64,000 nucleotides of DNA, from positions 496,001 to 560,000 of the forward strand of contig NZ_RBAM01000005.1 of NCBI RefSeq assembly GCF_003626645.1, in the 5' to 3' direction. Positions 36,361 through 45,396 of this stretch are shown here, one piece after another. The notes beneath the pieces were generated by a model. It did no database searches. It worked only from the letters and a program-made list of their open reading frames with translations, and had not been told where the DNA came from. The translations under genes and the position numbers were made by a program. The stretch comes from Streptomyces klenkii (GTDB lineage: Bacteria; Actinomycetota; Actinomycetes; Streptomycetales; Streptomycetaceae). Numbering within the stretch: position 1 is the stretch's first letter; each line of letters starts with the position of its first letter.

Positions 36361-38169
36361 TCACCGCGGCCTCCCGCGGAACACGGCGAGGACGTAGGCC
36401 CCGAGGAGCGCCCCGAGCGACAACGCGAGCGCCCAGCCGACCGGCTGGGAGACCAGCCGCAGCGCCGTCGAGACGCCCCGGTCCATGCCGGAGGGCCATT
36501 GCACGACCGCGGCGGAGCGCAGGCGCTCCGGCAGCCCGACGAGCGAGCGGGCCGCGGGCTCGGCGAGCACGCTGCCGAGGACGGGCACGACGAGCGTCGG
36601 CACGGCCAGCACCGCGACCACCCCCAGCGCCGTCGACCGGAACAGCCCGGCGGCCAGCAGCCCCGCCCAGGCGCAGCCCAGGGTCAGCGCCGTCCAGCCC
36701 GCCAGCAGCACGGCCCAGTCGCGCGGGAGGGAGACGACGTCGTTGCCGAAGAGCAGCCCGAGGGCGCCGGCGTCGAGGAAGAGCGAGGCGAGGGCGAGCA
36801 GCACCGCCGCCACGGCGGTGACGGTGAGCTTGGCGAAGAGCAGGCCGAGGCGGCGCGGAACGGTGCCCTGGTCCGGGGCGAGGGCGGGGTAGCGGAACTC
36901 CTGGCCGAAGGCGAGCGCGCCGATGAGGCCGGCCCCGAAGACGGCGGGGGGCAGCGGCAGCAGGGCCGGCCAGCCGGTGACCACGCGCGGCTCGGGGGTG
37001 TTCCCGGACCTGGCGAGGAGGACGGCGACGAGCAGGGAGGCGGCGAGGGATAGGGCCGTCACGATCCAGCCGGTCCGCACGCCGGTGGCGCGGCGCAGCT
37101 CGTACCTCAGCGGCCAGGCCGGGTCGGGCGCCGGGAGCCGGGGCTGGAGGCGCGGGAGCTGAACGGGGCCGGCGTCCGGCGCGTCCGCGCGTCCGCCCTC
37201 GGGCGCCTCTGCCGGGGACGGCGCGGAGGGGGCGGACGGGGCGGACCTGCGGCCGTCGGCCCGCAGCAGCGGGGGTACGGGGCCGGTGTCGCCGATCTCC
37301 TCGGTCAGCCGGTGGAGGAGGATGCCGTGCCGGTAGGCGGTCTCGCCGACAACGGCGCAGGTGCTGCCGTAGACGGACAGCTTGCTGCCACCTTCCTGCA
37401 CGACCTCCACGGCCTGCGCGCCCTCGGCGGCTTCCGCCTCGTCGGCCTCGGTGCTGAGGGCATGGGCGAGGCGGCTCGCCAGCGGCGAATGGACGGCGAC
37501 GCGCGGCCGCAGGCGGGTGCGGGAGAACTCGGCGGCCTCCTGGTCGGCGATCAGGCGGCCCTCGTCGATGGTGACGACCCGGTCGGCGATGCGGGCCGCC
37601 TCCCTGGGGTCGTTCGAGGTGACGAGGACGGCGCCGCCGTGGTCCGCATACGCCCGCAGCATGCCGTGCAGCCAGGCCGTCTCGCGGGGCGAGAGTTCGT
37701 GGGCGGGCTCGTCCAGGACGAGGGTGTGGGGGTCGCCGAGGAGGGCGGCGGCGAGGCCGAGGCGGCGGTCCATGCCCAGCGAGAAGTCGCCGAGGCGCTG
37801 GCCGGCCAGGCCGGTCAGGCCGACGACCTCCAGGACGTCGTCGGCACGCTCGGCGGGGACGCCCGCGGCGGCGCTGAGCATGCGCAGGTGGCCCCGGGCG
37901 GTACGGGCCGGGTGGCCGGGGACGTCTCCGAGGACGACGCCGATCTCGCGGGTGGGGTGCGGGACGCGGTCCAGGGGGCGGCCGTGGAAGAGCGCGACGC
38001 CGCGCCCGGGGTCGAGGCGCAGCAGGAGGCGCAAGGCGCTGGTCTTGCCCGCACCGGGGGTGCCGAGCAGGACGGTGACCCGGCCGGAGCGGGCCTCGAA
38101 GGTGAGGTCGTCGACGGCGGGGAACCGGTTTCGCTGGGGGGCGCTGGTGAGTCCGATGGCCTGGATCAT
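36361..38169 (-). CDS. ABC transporter: ATPase fused to a C-terminal membrane domain
   Basis: The 602-residue fusion has an N-terminal ATP-binding domain (about 1-215) with Walker A GTPGAGKTS, a degenerate signature (DFSLGMDRRLGLA instead of LSGGQ), Walker B TLVLDEPAHEL and a switch position SND in place of His. A Pro/Ala/Glu-rich linker (about 290-345) leads to an ABC-2-type membrane domain with six hydrophobic helices (about 365-600). It is probably an exporter of the ABC-2 group working as a homodimer; the substrate is unknown. It lies downstream of whiH in the same orientation but is separated by a 212-bp gap in which I see nothing but promoter-length sequence. Confidence 0.82.
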   Translation of the reverse strand: MIQAIGLTSAPQRNRFPAVDDLTFEARSGRVTVLLGTPGAGKTSALRLLLRLDPGRGVALFHGRPLDRVPHPTREIGVVLGDVPGHPARTARGHLRMLSAAAGVPAERADDVLEVVGLTGLAGQRLGDFSLGMDRRLGLAAALLGDPHTLVLDEPAHELSPRETAWLHGMLRAYADHGGAVLVTSNDPREAARIADRVVTIDEGRLIADQEAAEFSRTRLRPRVAVHSPLASRLAHALSTEADEAEAAEGAQAVEVVQEGGSKLSVYGSTCAVVGETAYRHGILLHRLTEEIGDTGPVPPLLRADGRRSAPSAPSAPSPAEAPEGGRADAPDAGPVQLPRLQPRLPAPDPAWPLRYELRRATGVRTGWIVTALSLAASLLVAVLLARSGNTPEPRVVTGWPALLPLPPAVFGAGLIGALAFGQEFRYPALAPDQGTVPRRLGLLFAKLTVTAVAAVLLALASLFLDAGALGLLFGNDVVSLPRDWAVLLAGWTALTLGCAWAGLLAAGLFRSTALGVVAVLAVPTLVVPVLGSVLAEPAARSLVGLPERLRSAAVVQWPSGMDRGVSTALRLVSQPVGWALALSLGALLGAYVLAVFRGRPR

Positions 38170-38334
38170 GGCTTCTCTCGCGGGGCGTGAGACGGCTCGG
38201 CGGCACCCCTCGGCCCGCTCGGTGACCGAGGCGGCCGAGGGCGCAGGGGATCGCTGGGACGTACGGCAGCACCGTAACCCGGTATGTCCGAATTGCTACG
38301 CAATGTAGGCAGTTGTAAGCGTGTCCCCTCATAG

Positions 38335-38360
38335 GCATGCACTCCCGCGCATGTGCATGC
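38335..38360. terminator. Inverted repeat after the Nudix gene
   Basis: GCATGCAC and GTGCATGC form a perfect 8-bp inverted repeat with a 10-base loop in the gap downstream of the Nudix gene. Close by, ATTGCTACGCAAT (38292-38304) is a short palindrome that may be an operator for the ABC transporter gene starting at 38169. The two functions cannot be told apart from sequence alone. Confidence 0.4.
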
Positions 38361-38431
38361 CCGGCCACCGGGCACCGCTACGGCCTGCGGCTCTCCCGGC
38401 GGGGCGGCCGGGCGGAGCGGGCCGGTGAGGG

Positions 38432-39193
38432 CTAGGCCTCGGGGCGCAGCATGGGCGGGTTGAGGAGCGTGGCCCCGCCGGCCCGGAAGAGCTGGGCCGG
38501 ACGGCCGCCCTGACGCGTCGTCGTCCCGCCGGTGGGCACCAGGAAGCCGGGGGTGCCCGTCACCTTCCGGTGGAAGTTGCGGGGGTCGAGGGCGACGCCC
38601 CACACCGCCTCGTAGACCCGGCGCAGCTCGCCGACGGTGAACTCCTGGGGGCAGAAGGCCGTGGCCAGCGAGGAGTATTCGATCTTGGACCGGGCGCGCT
38701 CGACGCCGTCGGCGAGGATCTGCGCGTGGTCGAAGGCCAGGGGCGTCACCTGCTCGCCGTCGCGGCCGTAGCCGGCCTCCTGGTCCAGCAGCTCCTCCAC
38801 CGGCGCCCAGCGCACGCTGTGCGCGTCTCCCCCGGGGCGCGGAGCGGGCAGGTCCGGCGCGAGCGCCAGATGCGCGACGCTCACCACCCGCATGCGCGGG
38901 TCGCGCTTCGGATCGCCGTACGTGGCGAGCTGCTCCAGGTGGGCGGCGTTGGGCAGTACGGGGCCCGCGGGGTCGTGGGCGTTGAGCCCGGTCTCCTCGG
39001 CCAGCTCCCGCGCCGCCGCGGTCGTCAGGTCCTCGTCGCCCCGCACGAACCCGCCCGGCAGCGCCCAGCGGCCCTGGTACGGCGCCTCACCGCGACGCAC
39101 GGCCAGCGCGCACAGCGCGTGCCTGCGCACGGTGAGCACGACCAGGTCGACGGTGACAGCAAAGGGCGGAAAGGCCGACGGGTCGTAGGGCAT
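38432..39193 (-). CDS. Nudix protein with C-terminal winged helix (NrtR-like regulator)
   Basis: The 253-residue protein has a complete Nudix box at 48-70 (GGFVRGDEDL...RELAEETGL), followed by a C-terminal winged-helix region (FTVGELRRVYEAVWGVALDP and RNFHRKVTGTPGFLVPTG). That combination is the NrtR architecture, in which a Nudix domain senses ADP-ribose or a relative and the winged helix binds DNA. Because the Nudix box is intact, hydrolysis is also possible. The ATG gives MPYDPSAFPPFAV; the frame upstream covers the promoter and a palindrome. The nearest gene on its strand is the glycogen-debranching-type gene 89 bp upstream. Confidence 0.8.
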   Translation of the reverse strand: MPYDPSAFPPFAVTVDLVVLTVRRHALCALAVRRGEAPYQGRWALPGGFVRGDEDLTTAAARELAEETGLNAHDPAGPVLPNAAHLEQLATYGDPKRDPRMRVVSVAHLALAPDLPAPRPGGDAHSVRWAPVEELLDQEAGYGRDGEQVTPLAFDHAQILADGVERARSKIEYSSLATAFCPQEFTVGELRRVYEAVWGVALDPRNFHRKVTGTPGFLVPTGGTTTRQGGRPAQLFRAGGATLLNPPMLRPEA

Positions 39194-39202
39194 GACGCGA
39201 TC

Positions 39203-39224
39203 ATAGTCGTCTTCCTGACGATAA
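39203..39224. promoter_or_regulatory. Near-palindrome upstream of the NrtR-like gene
   Basis: ATAGTCGTCTTCCTGACGATAA contains the inverted halves GTCGTC/GACGA(C)TA and sits 9 bp upstream of the start codon. This is the place for autoregulation by the encoded winged-helix protein. The match to published NrtR sites could not be tested. Confidence 0.45.
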
Positions 39225-39282
39225 ACAGGGTCTTGCGAAGGGCCGGGGAACACCCCCTCCGCGAGCCTCGGCAACACCCCGC

Positions 39283-41454
39283 TCACACCCCCAGCTGCAA
39301 GCCGTCGGCGGCTTCCTCGACCATGCCGAGGCCGAGCCTGCTGATCCGCATCGCGAAGGGCTGCTCGGCGATGCGCAGCCCGGTGAACCTGAGCGCCCCG
39401 AGCGGCGCGGTGTGCAGCGGCCGCACCGCGACGCAGCCCGCCGGGGCGTCGGGCCGCAGCCCGGCGAGCGCGGTCAGCAAGTGCACCGAGCCCGCGGCGG
39501 CGACGGCCGCGGGACGGCAGGCGGCCGGGTGCGGCAGCGGGGCGCTCCCGGCCGTGCGCTGCTCCCCCGCGTACATCTCCGGCAGCCGGTGCCCGAAGGC
39601 GGCCGCCGCGTCCAGGGTGCCGCGCAGCAGCGCGCCGGCCTCCTTCTCGTATCCGGCGGAGGCCAGGCCCGCCACGGCCACGGCCGTCTCGTGGACCCGG
39701 ACCGCGCCGCTGCGGTGACCGAAGGGATTGTGCCCCGGCTCCTTCGCCCCGAGGCTGCGCAGGCCCCAGCCGGAGTCGAGCGCCGGCCCGCCGAGCAGCC
39801 GGGCGAGCTGTTCGGTCTGCACCTTGTCGAGCAGGCCCGGCGCCGGCATCCCCCCACCCAGCAGGCCCGTGTCGAGGAGGTGCGCGGCGGAGCCGCCCAG
39901 GTGCGGTATCCGGCGCCCTTCGGGCGTGCGGGCGGCTGCGGGGCGCCCGCCGCCCGGGTCCTCCACCCAGAAGTCCTCACGGAACCGCCCGCGCAGGCCG
40001 GCCGCCCAGCTCCGCCAGCGCTCGGCCCCGGGACGGTCGTAGGCGTCCAGGAGGTCGGCCCCGAGCAGGGCCGCGCGGTGGGCGTGCGCCTGCGTCTCGC
40101 ACCGGTACGGTCCGCCGGGCACCGGGTCCGCGAGGTAGCCGTCCTCGCCCGCCGCGGCCCGCAGCCATGCGAGGCAGCGCTCGGCGGCGGGCAGCAGCGC
40201 CTCCGTCTCCCGCTCCGGAAGCCCCCACCGGCGGGCCTCCGCCAGGACGACGGGGAAGAGCAGCGTGGCCTCGATGCCGGTGCAGCCGGGCGGCAGGTGC
40301 GCCCCGGCGTGGCGCAGGGCGCCGGGGATCCGCCCGCTGTCAGGGCCCGGTCCTGCCAGCTGCGTACGGGCCAGGGTGCGCAGCGTCCCGGCGGCCAGCC
40401 GGACGCCGAGGGGCAGCGTCATCCGCGCTGCCCAGAGGGCCTCGGCGGGGGCGAGGCCGCAGCGCCAGGGGACACCTGCCGCCAGATGGACGTCACCGGG
40501 GCTGCCGGGGTCACGCACGAGCAGCGCCCGGAGATCGTCGAGGGCGGCGGCGAGCAGGGCGCCCGCCCGCGGGTCGTCTCCCTCCGCCTGCGGGTCGCCC
40601 CAGGGCACGCTCGCCGGGCGCCCCGGGGGGACGGCCGCCTCGGGCTGCCGGACCCTGCCGGGCTGCTCGGGCAGGACGCGCAGTTCGATGCTGCGCGTGC
40701 CTCCCGGCGGCAGCTCGATCTCCCAGCACAGCAGCCCCGCTGACGCCAGGGCATCCCCCGGCGGCGGATCGGCCGTGACCGCCGCCTGCGCCTCCGCCGT
40801 GGACCACCGCAAGCCGGAGGCGTGCACCCCGGCGGGGACCTCGGGCCCTGCCGCCCCCGCCGCGACCGCGCTCAGCTCCGCGAGGTCGGTGCCCAAGGAG
40901 ACCTCGACGGGCAGCCGCAGAGCACGGGCCGCGGTGCTGCGCAGGGCGATCCGCTCGACGCCCTCGGCCGAGCGCAGCCGCTCGACCGTGACGGCGGGGT
41001 CGGGCCCCGAATCCGCGGCCGTCCTCACGGCGCCGACGAAGCGGGCGCGGTCGGCACCGAGCATCCGCCCCTGCACGGGCAGCGGCTCGGCGCCGCCGAC
41101 CCTCAGCCGGCAGCGGGCCAGGAGCCGGCGCCCTCCGCGGTAGAAGCCGTCGAGCCCCTGCCCGCTCATCTGCCCGTGCTCCCCGGAGATCGCCATGGCC
41201 GGCAGGGCGACACAGATCACGGCCGTGTGGACGGGCTGCGGAGCGGGCGGGCGCCCCGGGGCGGGGCGCTGGGGCGGCGCATGACGGGGCCGGGGCGGCT
41301 GGCCATGGGGGACGATGCCTTGCACTTGACTGCGCTCCCCTGTGGGTGTCACGGACCGGGACGGCGGACGACGATTGCGGGCCACACGGATGAACGGCGC
41401 CGGGCCCGCCGAGGTCACGGTGTGAAGGGCCGCCTGTGTGGGCCATGGGTTCAC
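39283..41454 (-). CDS. Glycogen-debranching-type glycoside hydrolase (amylo-alpha-1,6-glucosidase-like)
   Basis: The 723-residue protein has an N-terminal beta-rich debranching-enzyme domain (about 95-300; GQMSGQGLDGFYRGGRRLLA, RIALRSTAARALRLPVEV) and a C-terminal (alpha/alpha)6 barrel (about 320-700; ETQAHAHRAALLGADLL, LPEMYAGE, HPAACRPAAVAAAGSVHLLTAL). This resembles amylo-alpha-1,6-glucosidases and related GH families; the acid/base residues could not be assigned with certainty. The first 85 residues are low complexity. The start is a GTG (MNPWPTQA) with GAGGAGC upstream, and it overlaps the stop of the DUF4192 gene (GTGA), so the two are coupled. Confidence 0.78.
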   Translation of the reverse strand: MNPWPTQAALHTVTSAGPAPFIRVARNRRPPSRSVTPTGERSQVQGIVPHGQPPRPRHAPPQRPAPGRPPAPQPVHTAVICVALPAMAISGEHGQMSGQGLDGFYRGGRRLLARCRLRVGGAEPLPVQGRMLGADRARFVGAVRTAADSGPDPAVTVERLRSAEGVERIALRSTAARALRLPVEVSLGTDLAELSAVAAGAAGPEVPAGVHASGLRWSTAEAQAAVTADPPPGDALASAGLLCWEIELPPGGTRSIELRVLPEQPGRVRQPEAAVPPGRPASVPWGDPQAEGDDPRAGALLAAALDDLRALLVRDPGSPGDVHLAAGVPWRCGLAPAEALWAARMTLPLGVRLAAGTLRTLARTQLAGPGPDSGRIPGALRHAGAHLPPGCTGIEATLLFPVVLAEARRWGLPERETEALLPAAERCLAWLRAAAGEDGYLADPVPGGPYRCETQAHAHRAALLGADLLDAYDRPGAERWRSWAAGLRGRFREDFWVEDPGGGRPAAARTPEGRRIPHLGGSAAHLLDTGLLGGGMPAPGLLDKVQTEQLARLLGGPALDSGWGLRSLGAKEPGHNPFGHRSGAVRVHETAVAVAGLASAGYEKEAGALLRGTLDAAAAFGHRLPEMYAGEQRTAGSAPLPHPAACRPAAVAAAGSVHLLTALAGLRPDAPAGCVAVRPLHTAPLGALRFTGLRIAEQPFAMRISRLGLGMVEEAADGLQLGV

Positions 41455-42866
41455 TGCGGCCGCTCCTCACGGCTGCGGTCCCCCTTGCGGGGGCTCCTGC
41501 GCCGCGTGCGGGGCTTACCGGCGGGCCCGGCCGGGCCTCCGGGGCCGGTGCTGCCCGCGGGGCCGCCGGGCCGCGTCCGCCGGCGGGCGCTCCGTGTGCT
41601 GCCGGCGCCTTGCGCCGCCGAGCCCGTCGAGGCCGACGCGGCCTCCAGGCGCTCCACCTCGGCCCGGACCGCATCCTGAAGCGCCCGGTCAGCCTGTTCC
41701 TGCCGCAGGCACTGGCGGAGCGGCTCGGGGTCCAGTCCTTCGTTGCACGCGCGGTAGAGCAGCTGGGCGAAGACGTACTCGGGGTCGGCGGTGAGCGCCC
41801 GGCTCAGCGCGACCCGGGCCTCCGGCTGGTCGTCGGCGGCCCAGGCCACCCAGCCGGCGAGCGTGACGGGAGCCGCCGCGTACTCCGCGTACGGATACAC
41901 GCAGCGGCGGGCCAGGGCGCGCCACAGCCTCAGCACGGCGGCGGCCCGCGGGCCCTCCATCCACTCCGCGGCCCGGTCGCGCGCGACGCGGTCCTGTAGA
42001 CCCACGATGACCGTGGCGGCCTCCTCGTCGGTGAGGAGGGAGTCGTCGCGCGCGTCGGCCGCGGGCTTGGCGGGGAGCGGCGGCGTCCCGTCGAACCGGT
42101 CGGCCAGGGTCCGCGCGAGGGCGAGCGCCTCCTGCCGCACGGGCTCGCAGCCGGCGCCGCCGAGGATGCGGGGCACCATCGCGAAGGCCGCGGCGTCGAG
42201 GGCCTTGCGCTGCTCCTCCGCCCTTTCCCCGGTAACGGGTTCGTACCGCTCCTCCATCTCCCGCAGGGTGCCGCGCACCTCGATGCCGGCGTAGGTGGCG
42301 GCGGCCGCCATGACCGACGTGCCGGGCAGGGAGAGAGGGGTGCCGTCGGGCGGGCAGCAGCGGGGGTCGGGGCAGCAGTACGACCAGAACCGGCCGTCGG
42401 AGATGCACAGGGCCTCGTGCACGGGCATGTCGAGGCGGCCGCAGGCGCGGCGCAGGCTCTGGGCGAGCGGGCGAAGCCGCTCCATCACCTGCTGCCCGGT
42501 CCGCCCGTCGGCGGTGTCGGGGTCCTGGCAGAAGAAGATGACCACGCCGTCGGGGCGGCCGCCGCGCCTGCTGCTGCCGGTCAGGAGGGTCTCGGCGAGC
42601 TGGTCGCAGACCTCCGGCCACCCCTCGCCGCTGCGCGGGATGCCGAGCCGGAGCCGGCCCCCGAAGCGGCCCCGGTCGCCGTGCAGCGCGACGAGGACCA
42701 CGCTGTCCGTCGGGTGGAAGCCGAGGAGGTACGGGAGGGCGTCGGCCAGCTCGGCCGGGGAGCGGAGGGTGACCTGCTGCTCGGGGTCCGCACCCGGTGC
42801 GCCGGGCTCGCCGGCGGACGGGGAGGAGGGGACGGAAGGACGGGAGGATTCGTTGTGCTGCGTCAT
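41451..42866 (-). CDS. DUF4192 family protein
   Basis: The 471-residue protein matches the actinobacterial DUF4192 family: the start of the domain reads LRSPAELADALPYLLGFHPTDSV...ALHGDRG, and a middle motif reads ALCISDGRFWSYCCPDPRCCPPDGTPL with five cysteines that may bind metal. The C-terminus (from about 415) is a basic Pro/Gly/Arg-rich tail that may contact nucleic acid. The function is unknown. It is divergent from a RecQ-type helicase and translationally coupled to the downstream glycosidase-type gene. Confidence 0.85.
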   Translation of the reverse strand: MTQHNESSRPSVPSSPSAGEPGAPGADPEQQVTLRSPAELADALPYLLGFHPTDSVVLVALHGDRGRFGGRLRLGIPRSGEGWPEVCDQLAETLLTGSSRRGGRPDGVVIFFCQDPDTADGRTGQQVMERLRPLAQSLRRACGRLDMPVHEALCISDGRFWSYCCPDPRCCPPDGTPLSLPGTSVMAAAATYAGIEVRGTLREMEERYEPVTGERAEEQRKALDAAAFAMVPRILGGAGCEPVRQEALALARTLADRFDGTPPLPAKPAADARDDSLLTDEEAATVIVGLQDRVARDRAAEWMEGPRAAAVLRLWRALARRCVYPYAEYAAAPVTLAGWVAWAADDQPEARVALSRALTADPEYVFAQLLYRACNEGLDPEPLRQCLRQEQADRALQDAVRAEVERLEAASASTGSAAQGAGSTRSARRRTRPGGPAGSTGPGGPAGPAGKPRTRRRSPRKGDRSREERPQ

Positions 42867-42906
42867 GGCCCGAGAGTCCCGCGGGCCCGCCGGAGCCCGC
42901 CAGGCC

Positions 42907-42949
42907 TGTGGATAACTCCGGAATATGGTCCTACTAATCCTGTGGACAG
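42907..42949. promoter_or_regulatory. Two DnaA-box-like nonamers between DUF4192 and the RecQ gene
   Basis: TGTGGATAA (42907-42915) is the exact complement of the classic DnaA box TTATCCACA. TGTGGACAG (42941-42949) differs by one base from the complement of the Streptomyces form TTGTCCACA. They share orientation and lie 34 bp apart in the 146-bp divergent promoter region. Two boxes are too few for an origin; transcriptional control by DnaA is possible. Confidence 0.45.
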
Positions 42950-43012
42950 GGGTTTCCCACAGCCGGCCGGGCCCGTTCGCGCATTGTCAGTGCACTCGTG
43001 TTGCATGGGGGC

Positions 43013-45178
43013 ATGACGAACGAAGACCTCCGCGCCTCGGCCGACGCCGTCCTGGCCCGCCTCGTCGGCGACACCACGGGCACGGCGAGACTGCGCGAGG
43101 ACCAGTGGCTGGCGATCGAGGCGCTGGTCGCCCACCACCGCCGCGCCCTGGTCGTGCAGCGGACGGGCTGGGGCAAGTCGGCGGTGTACTTCGTCGCGAC
43201 CGCCCTGCTGCGGGCCCGCGGCAGCGGCCCCACGGTGATCGTCTCGCCGCTCCTGGCGCTGATGCGCAACCAGGTGGACGCCGCGGCGCGGGCGGGCATC
43301 CGCGCCCGCACGATCAACTCCGCCAACGTCGAGGAGTGGGACACCGTCCAGGCCGAGGTGGCGGCGGGCGAGGTCGACGTGCTGCTCGTGTCGCCGGAGC
43401 GGCTGAACAACCCCGACTTCCGCGATCAGGTCCTGCCCAAGCTCGCCGCCGCGACCGGCCTCCTCGTCGTCGACGAGGCCCACTGCATCTCCGACTGGGG
43501 CCACGACTTCCGGCCCGACTACCGCCGGCTGCGCACCATGCTGGCCGACCTGCCGCCCGGCGTGCCCGTCCTGGCCACGACCGCCACCGCCAACGCCCGC
43601 GTCACCGCCGACGTCGCCGAGCAGCTGGGCACGGGCGAGGAGTCGACCCGGGCGCTGGTGCTGCGCGGCCCGCTGGACCGCGAGAGCCTGAGCCTCGGGG
43701 TGCTTCAGCTGCCCGACGCCGCGCACCGGCTGGCCTGGCTCGCCGACCACCTCGGCGAGCTCCCCGGCTCGGGCATCATCTACACCCTCACCGTCGCGGC
43801 CGCCGAGGAGGTCACCGCGTTCCTGCGCCGGTGCGGCCACACCGTCACCGCGTACACGGGCAAGACGGAGAACGCGGACCGGCAGCAGGCCGAGGAGGAC
43901 CTGCTCGCCAACCGCGTCAAGGCGCTCGTCGCCACCTCGGCGCTGGGCATGGGCTTCGACAAGCCCGACCTGGGCTTCGTGGTCCACCTGGGCTCCCCCT
44001 CCTCCCCCATCGCCTACTACCAGCAGGTCGGCCGCGCCGGCCGCGGCGTCGAGCACGCCGAGGTGCTCCTGCTCCCGGGCAAGGAGGACGAGGCGATCTG
44101 GAAGTACTTCGCGTCCCTCGCCTTCCCCCCGGAGGACCAGGTCCGCCGCACGCTGGAGGTGCTCGCCGCCTCGGACCGGCCCGTCTCCCTGCCGGCCCTC
44201 GAACCCCGGGTCGAGCTGCGGCGCTCCCGCCTGGAGACCATGCTCAAGGTCCTCGACGTCGACGGCGCCGTGCACCGGGTGCGGGGCGGCTGGACGGCGA
44301 CGGGGCGCCCGTGGACGTACGACGCCGAGCGCTACGCCTGGGTCGAGCGGCAGCGCGGCGCGGAGCAGCAGGCGATGCGCGACTACGCCACCACGACGCA
44401 GTGCCGGATGGAGTTCCTGCGCCGCCAGCTGGACGACGAGCAGGCGACGCCGTGCGGGCGCTGTGACAACTGCGCGGGCCCGCGCTTCTCCGTGGACGTC
44501 TCGGCCGGGGCGCTCGACGCCTCGCGGGGCGAGCTGGGCCGCCCGGGCGTGGAGGTCGAGCCGCGCCGGATGTGGCCGACGGGGATGCCCGCGGTCGGTG
44601 TCGACCTCAAGGGCCGCATCCCGGCGGGCGAGCAGGCCGCGACCGGTCGCGCCCTCGGGCGGCTGTCCGACATCGGCTGGGGCAACCGGCTGCGTCCCCT
44701 CCTCGCCCCGCAGACGCCGGACGGGCCTGTGCCGGATGACGCGGCGGCCGCGGTGGTGACCGTGCTTGCCGACTGGGCCCGCGGTCCCGGCGGTTGGGCC
44801 TCCGGCGCCGCGGACGCTCCCGCACGCCCCGTGGGTGTGGTCGCGCTCGCCTCGCGGACGCGGCCGCAGCTGATCCGCTCGCTCGCCGAGCGCATCGCCT
44901 CGGTCGGCCGGATGCCCCTGCTCGGCACGGTCGAGTACGGCGGCGCGGACAGCGACACCCGGGTTCCGCGCACCAACAGCGCCCAGCGGCTGCGGGCGCT
45001 GGACGGTGCGCTGACCGTTCCGCCGGAGCTCGCGTCGGCGCTGGCCTCCGCCGGCGGGCCCGTCCTGCTGGTCGACGATTTCACCGACACCGGGTGGACG
45101 CTGGCCGTGGCCGCCCGGCTGCTGCGGCGGGCCGGGGCGCCGGAGGTGTTCCCGCTGGTGCTGGCGGTACAGGGCTAG
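43013..45178 (+). CDS. RecQ-family DNA helicase with a C-terminal phosphoribosyltransferase-like domain
   Basis: The 721-residue protein has a RecQ helicase core (about 25-400: TGWGKS at 51-56, VDEAHCISDWGHDFRPDYRRL, ATTATA, QQVGRAGRG). A winged-helix/zinc region follows in which CRMEFLRRQ...CGRCDNC gives the four zinc cysteines. After about residue 530 a separate domain ends in VLLVDDFTDTGWT (684-696), the PRPP-binding loop signature of type I phosphoribosyltransferases, preceded by GVVALASRTRPQLIRSLAERI. Such RecQ-PRTase fusions occur in actinobacteria. The ATG (MTNEDLRAS) follows a weak GGGGG site; an in-frame GTG lies five codons earlier. Confidence 0.9.
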   Translation: MTNEDLRASADAVLARLVGDTTGTARLREDQWLAIEALVAHHRRALVVQRTGWGKSAVYFVATALLRARGSGPTVIVSPLLALMRNQVDAAARAGIRARTINSANVEEWDTVQAEVAAGEVDVLLVSPERLNNPDFRDQVLPKLAAATGLLVVDEAHCISDWGHDFRPDYRRLRTMLADLPPGVPVLATTATANARVTADVAEQLGTGEESTRALVLRGPLDRESLSLGVLQLPDAAHRLAWLADHLGELPGSGIIYTLTVAAAEEVTAFLRRCGHTVTAYTGKTENADRQQAEEDLLANRVKALVATSALGMGFDKPDLGFVVHLGSPSSPIAYYQQVGRAGRGVEHAEVLLLPGKEDEAIWKYFASLAFPPEDQVRRTLEVLAASDRPVSLPALEPRVELRRSRLETMLKVLDVDGAVHRVRGGWTATGRPWTYDAERYAWVERQRGAEQQAMRDYATTTQCRMEFLRRQLDDEQATPCGRCDNCAGPRFSVDVSAGALDASRGELGRPGVEVEPRRMWPTGMPAVGVDLKGRIPAGEQAATGRALGRLSDIGWGNRLRPLLAPQTPDGPVPDDAAAAVVTVLADWARGPGGWASGAADAPARPVGVVALASRTRPQLIRSLAERIASVGRMPLLGTVEYGGADSDTRVPRTNSAQRLRALDGALTVPPELASALASAGGPVLLVDDFTDTGWTLAVAARLLRRAGAPEVFPLVLAVQG

Positions 45179-45396
45179 CCGCACCCGGCCTGGAGGGCCG
45201 GCGGGGGCGGCCGGGGCGCCAAGAGCCGCGCGCCGCCGGCCATTGGCGCCAATTGATCGTTGCCGCAGGCCCCCGGCGCGGCGAGAATTGGACCGATCCC
45301 ACTCTCGTCCGTCCACGGCCCGCCGGGACGGCCGTCGTGGCACGCACTCCTGCCCGCCGCCGCCCGGCCCGTGGCATTGCAGCCGAAGGGAGGGTC

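Noticed and set aside
36361..38169. Horizontally acquired exporter next to whiH
   Set aside because: Codon usage is the same as in its neighbours and no mobile-element remnant is visible; it fits the core synteny.
42907..42949. Replication origin
   Set aside because: Only two DnaA-like boxes; Streptomyces oriC has many and lies between dnaA and dnaN, which are absent.
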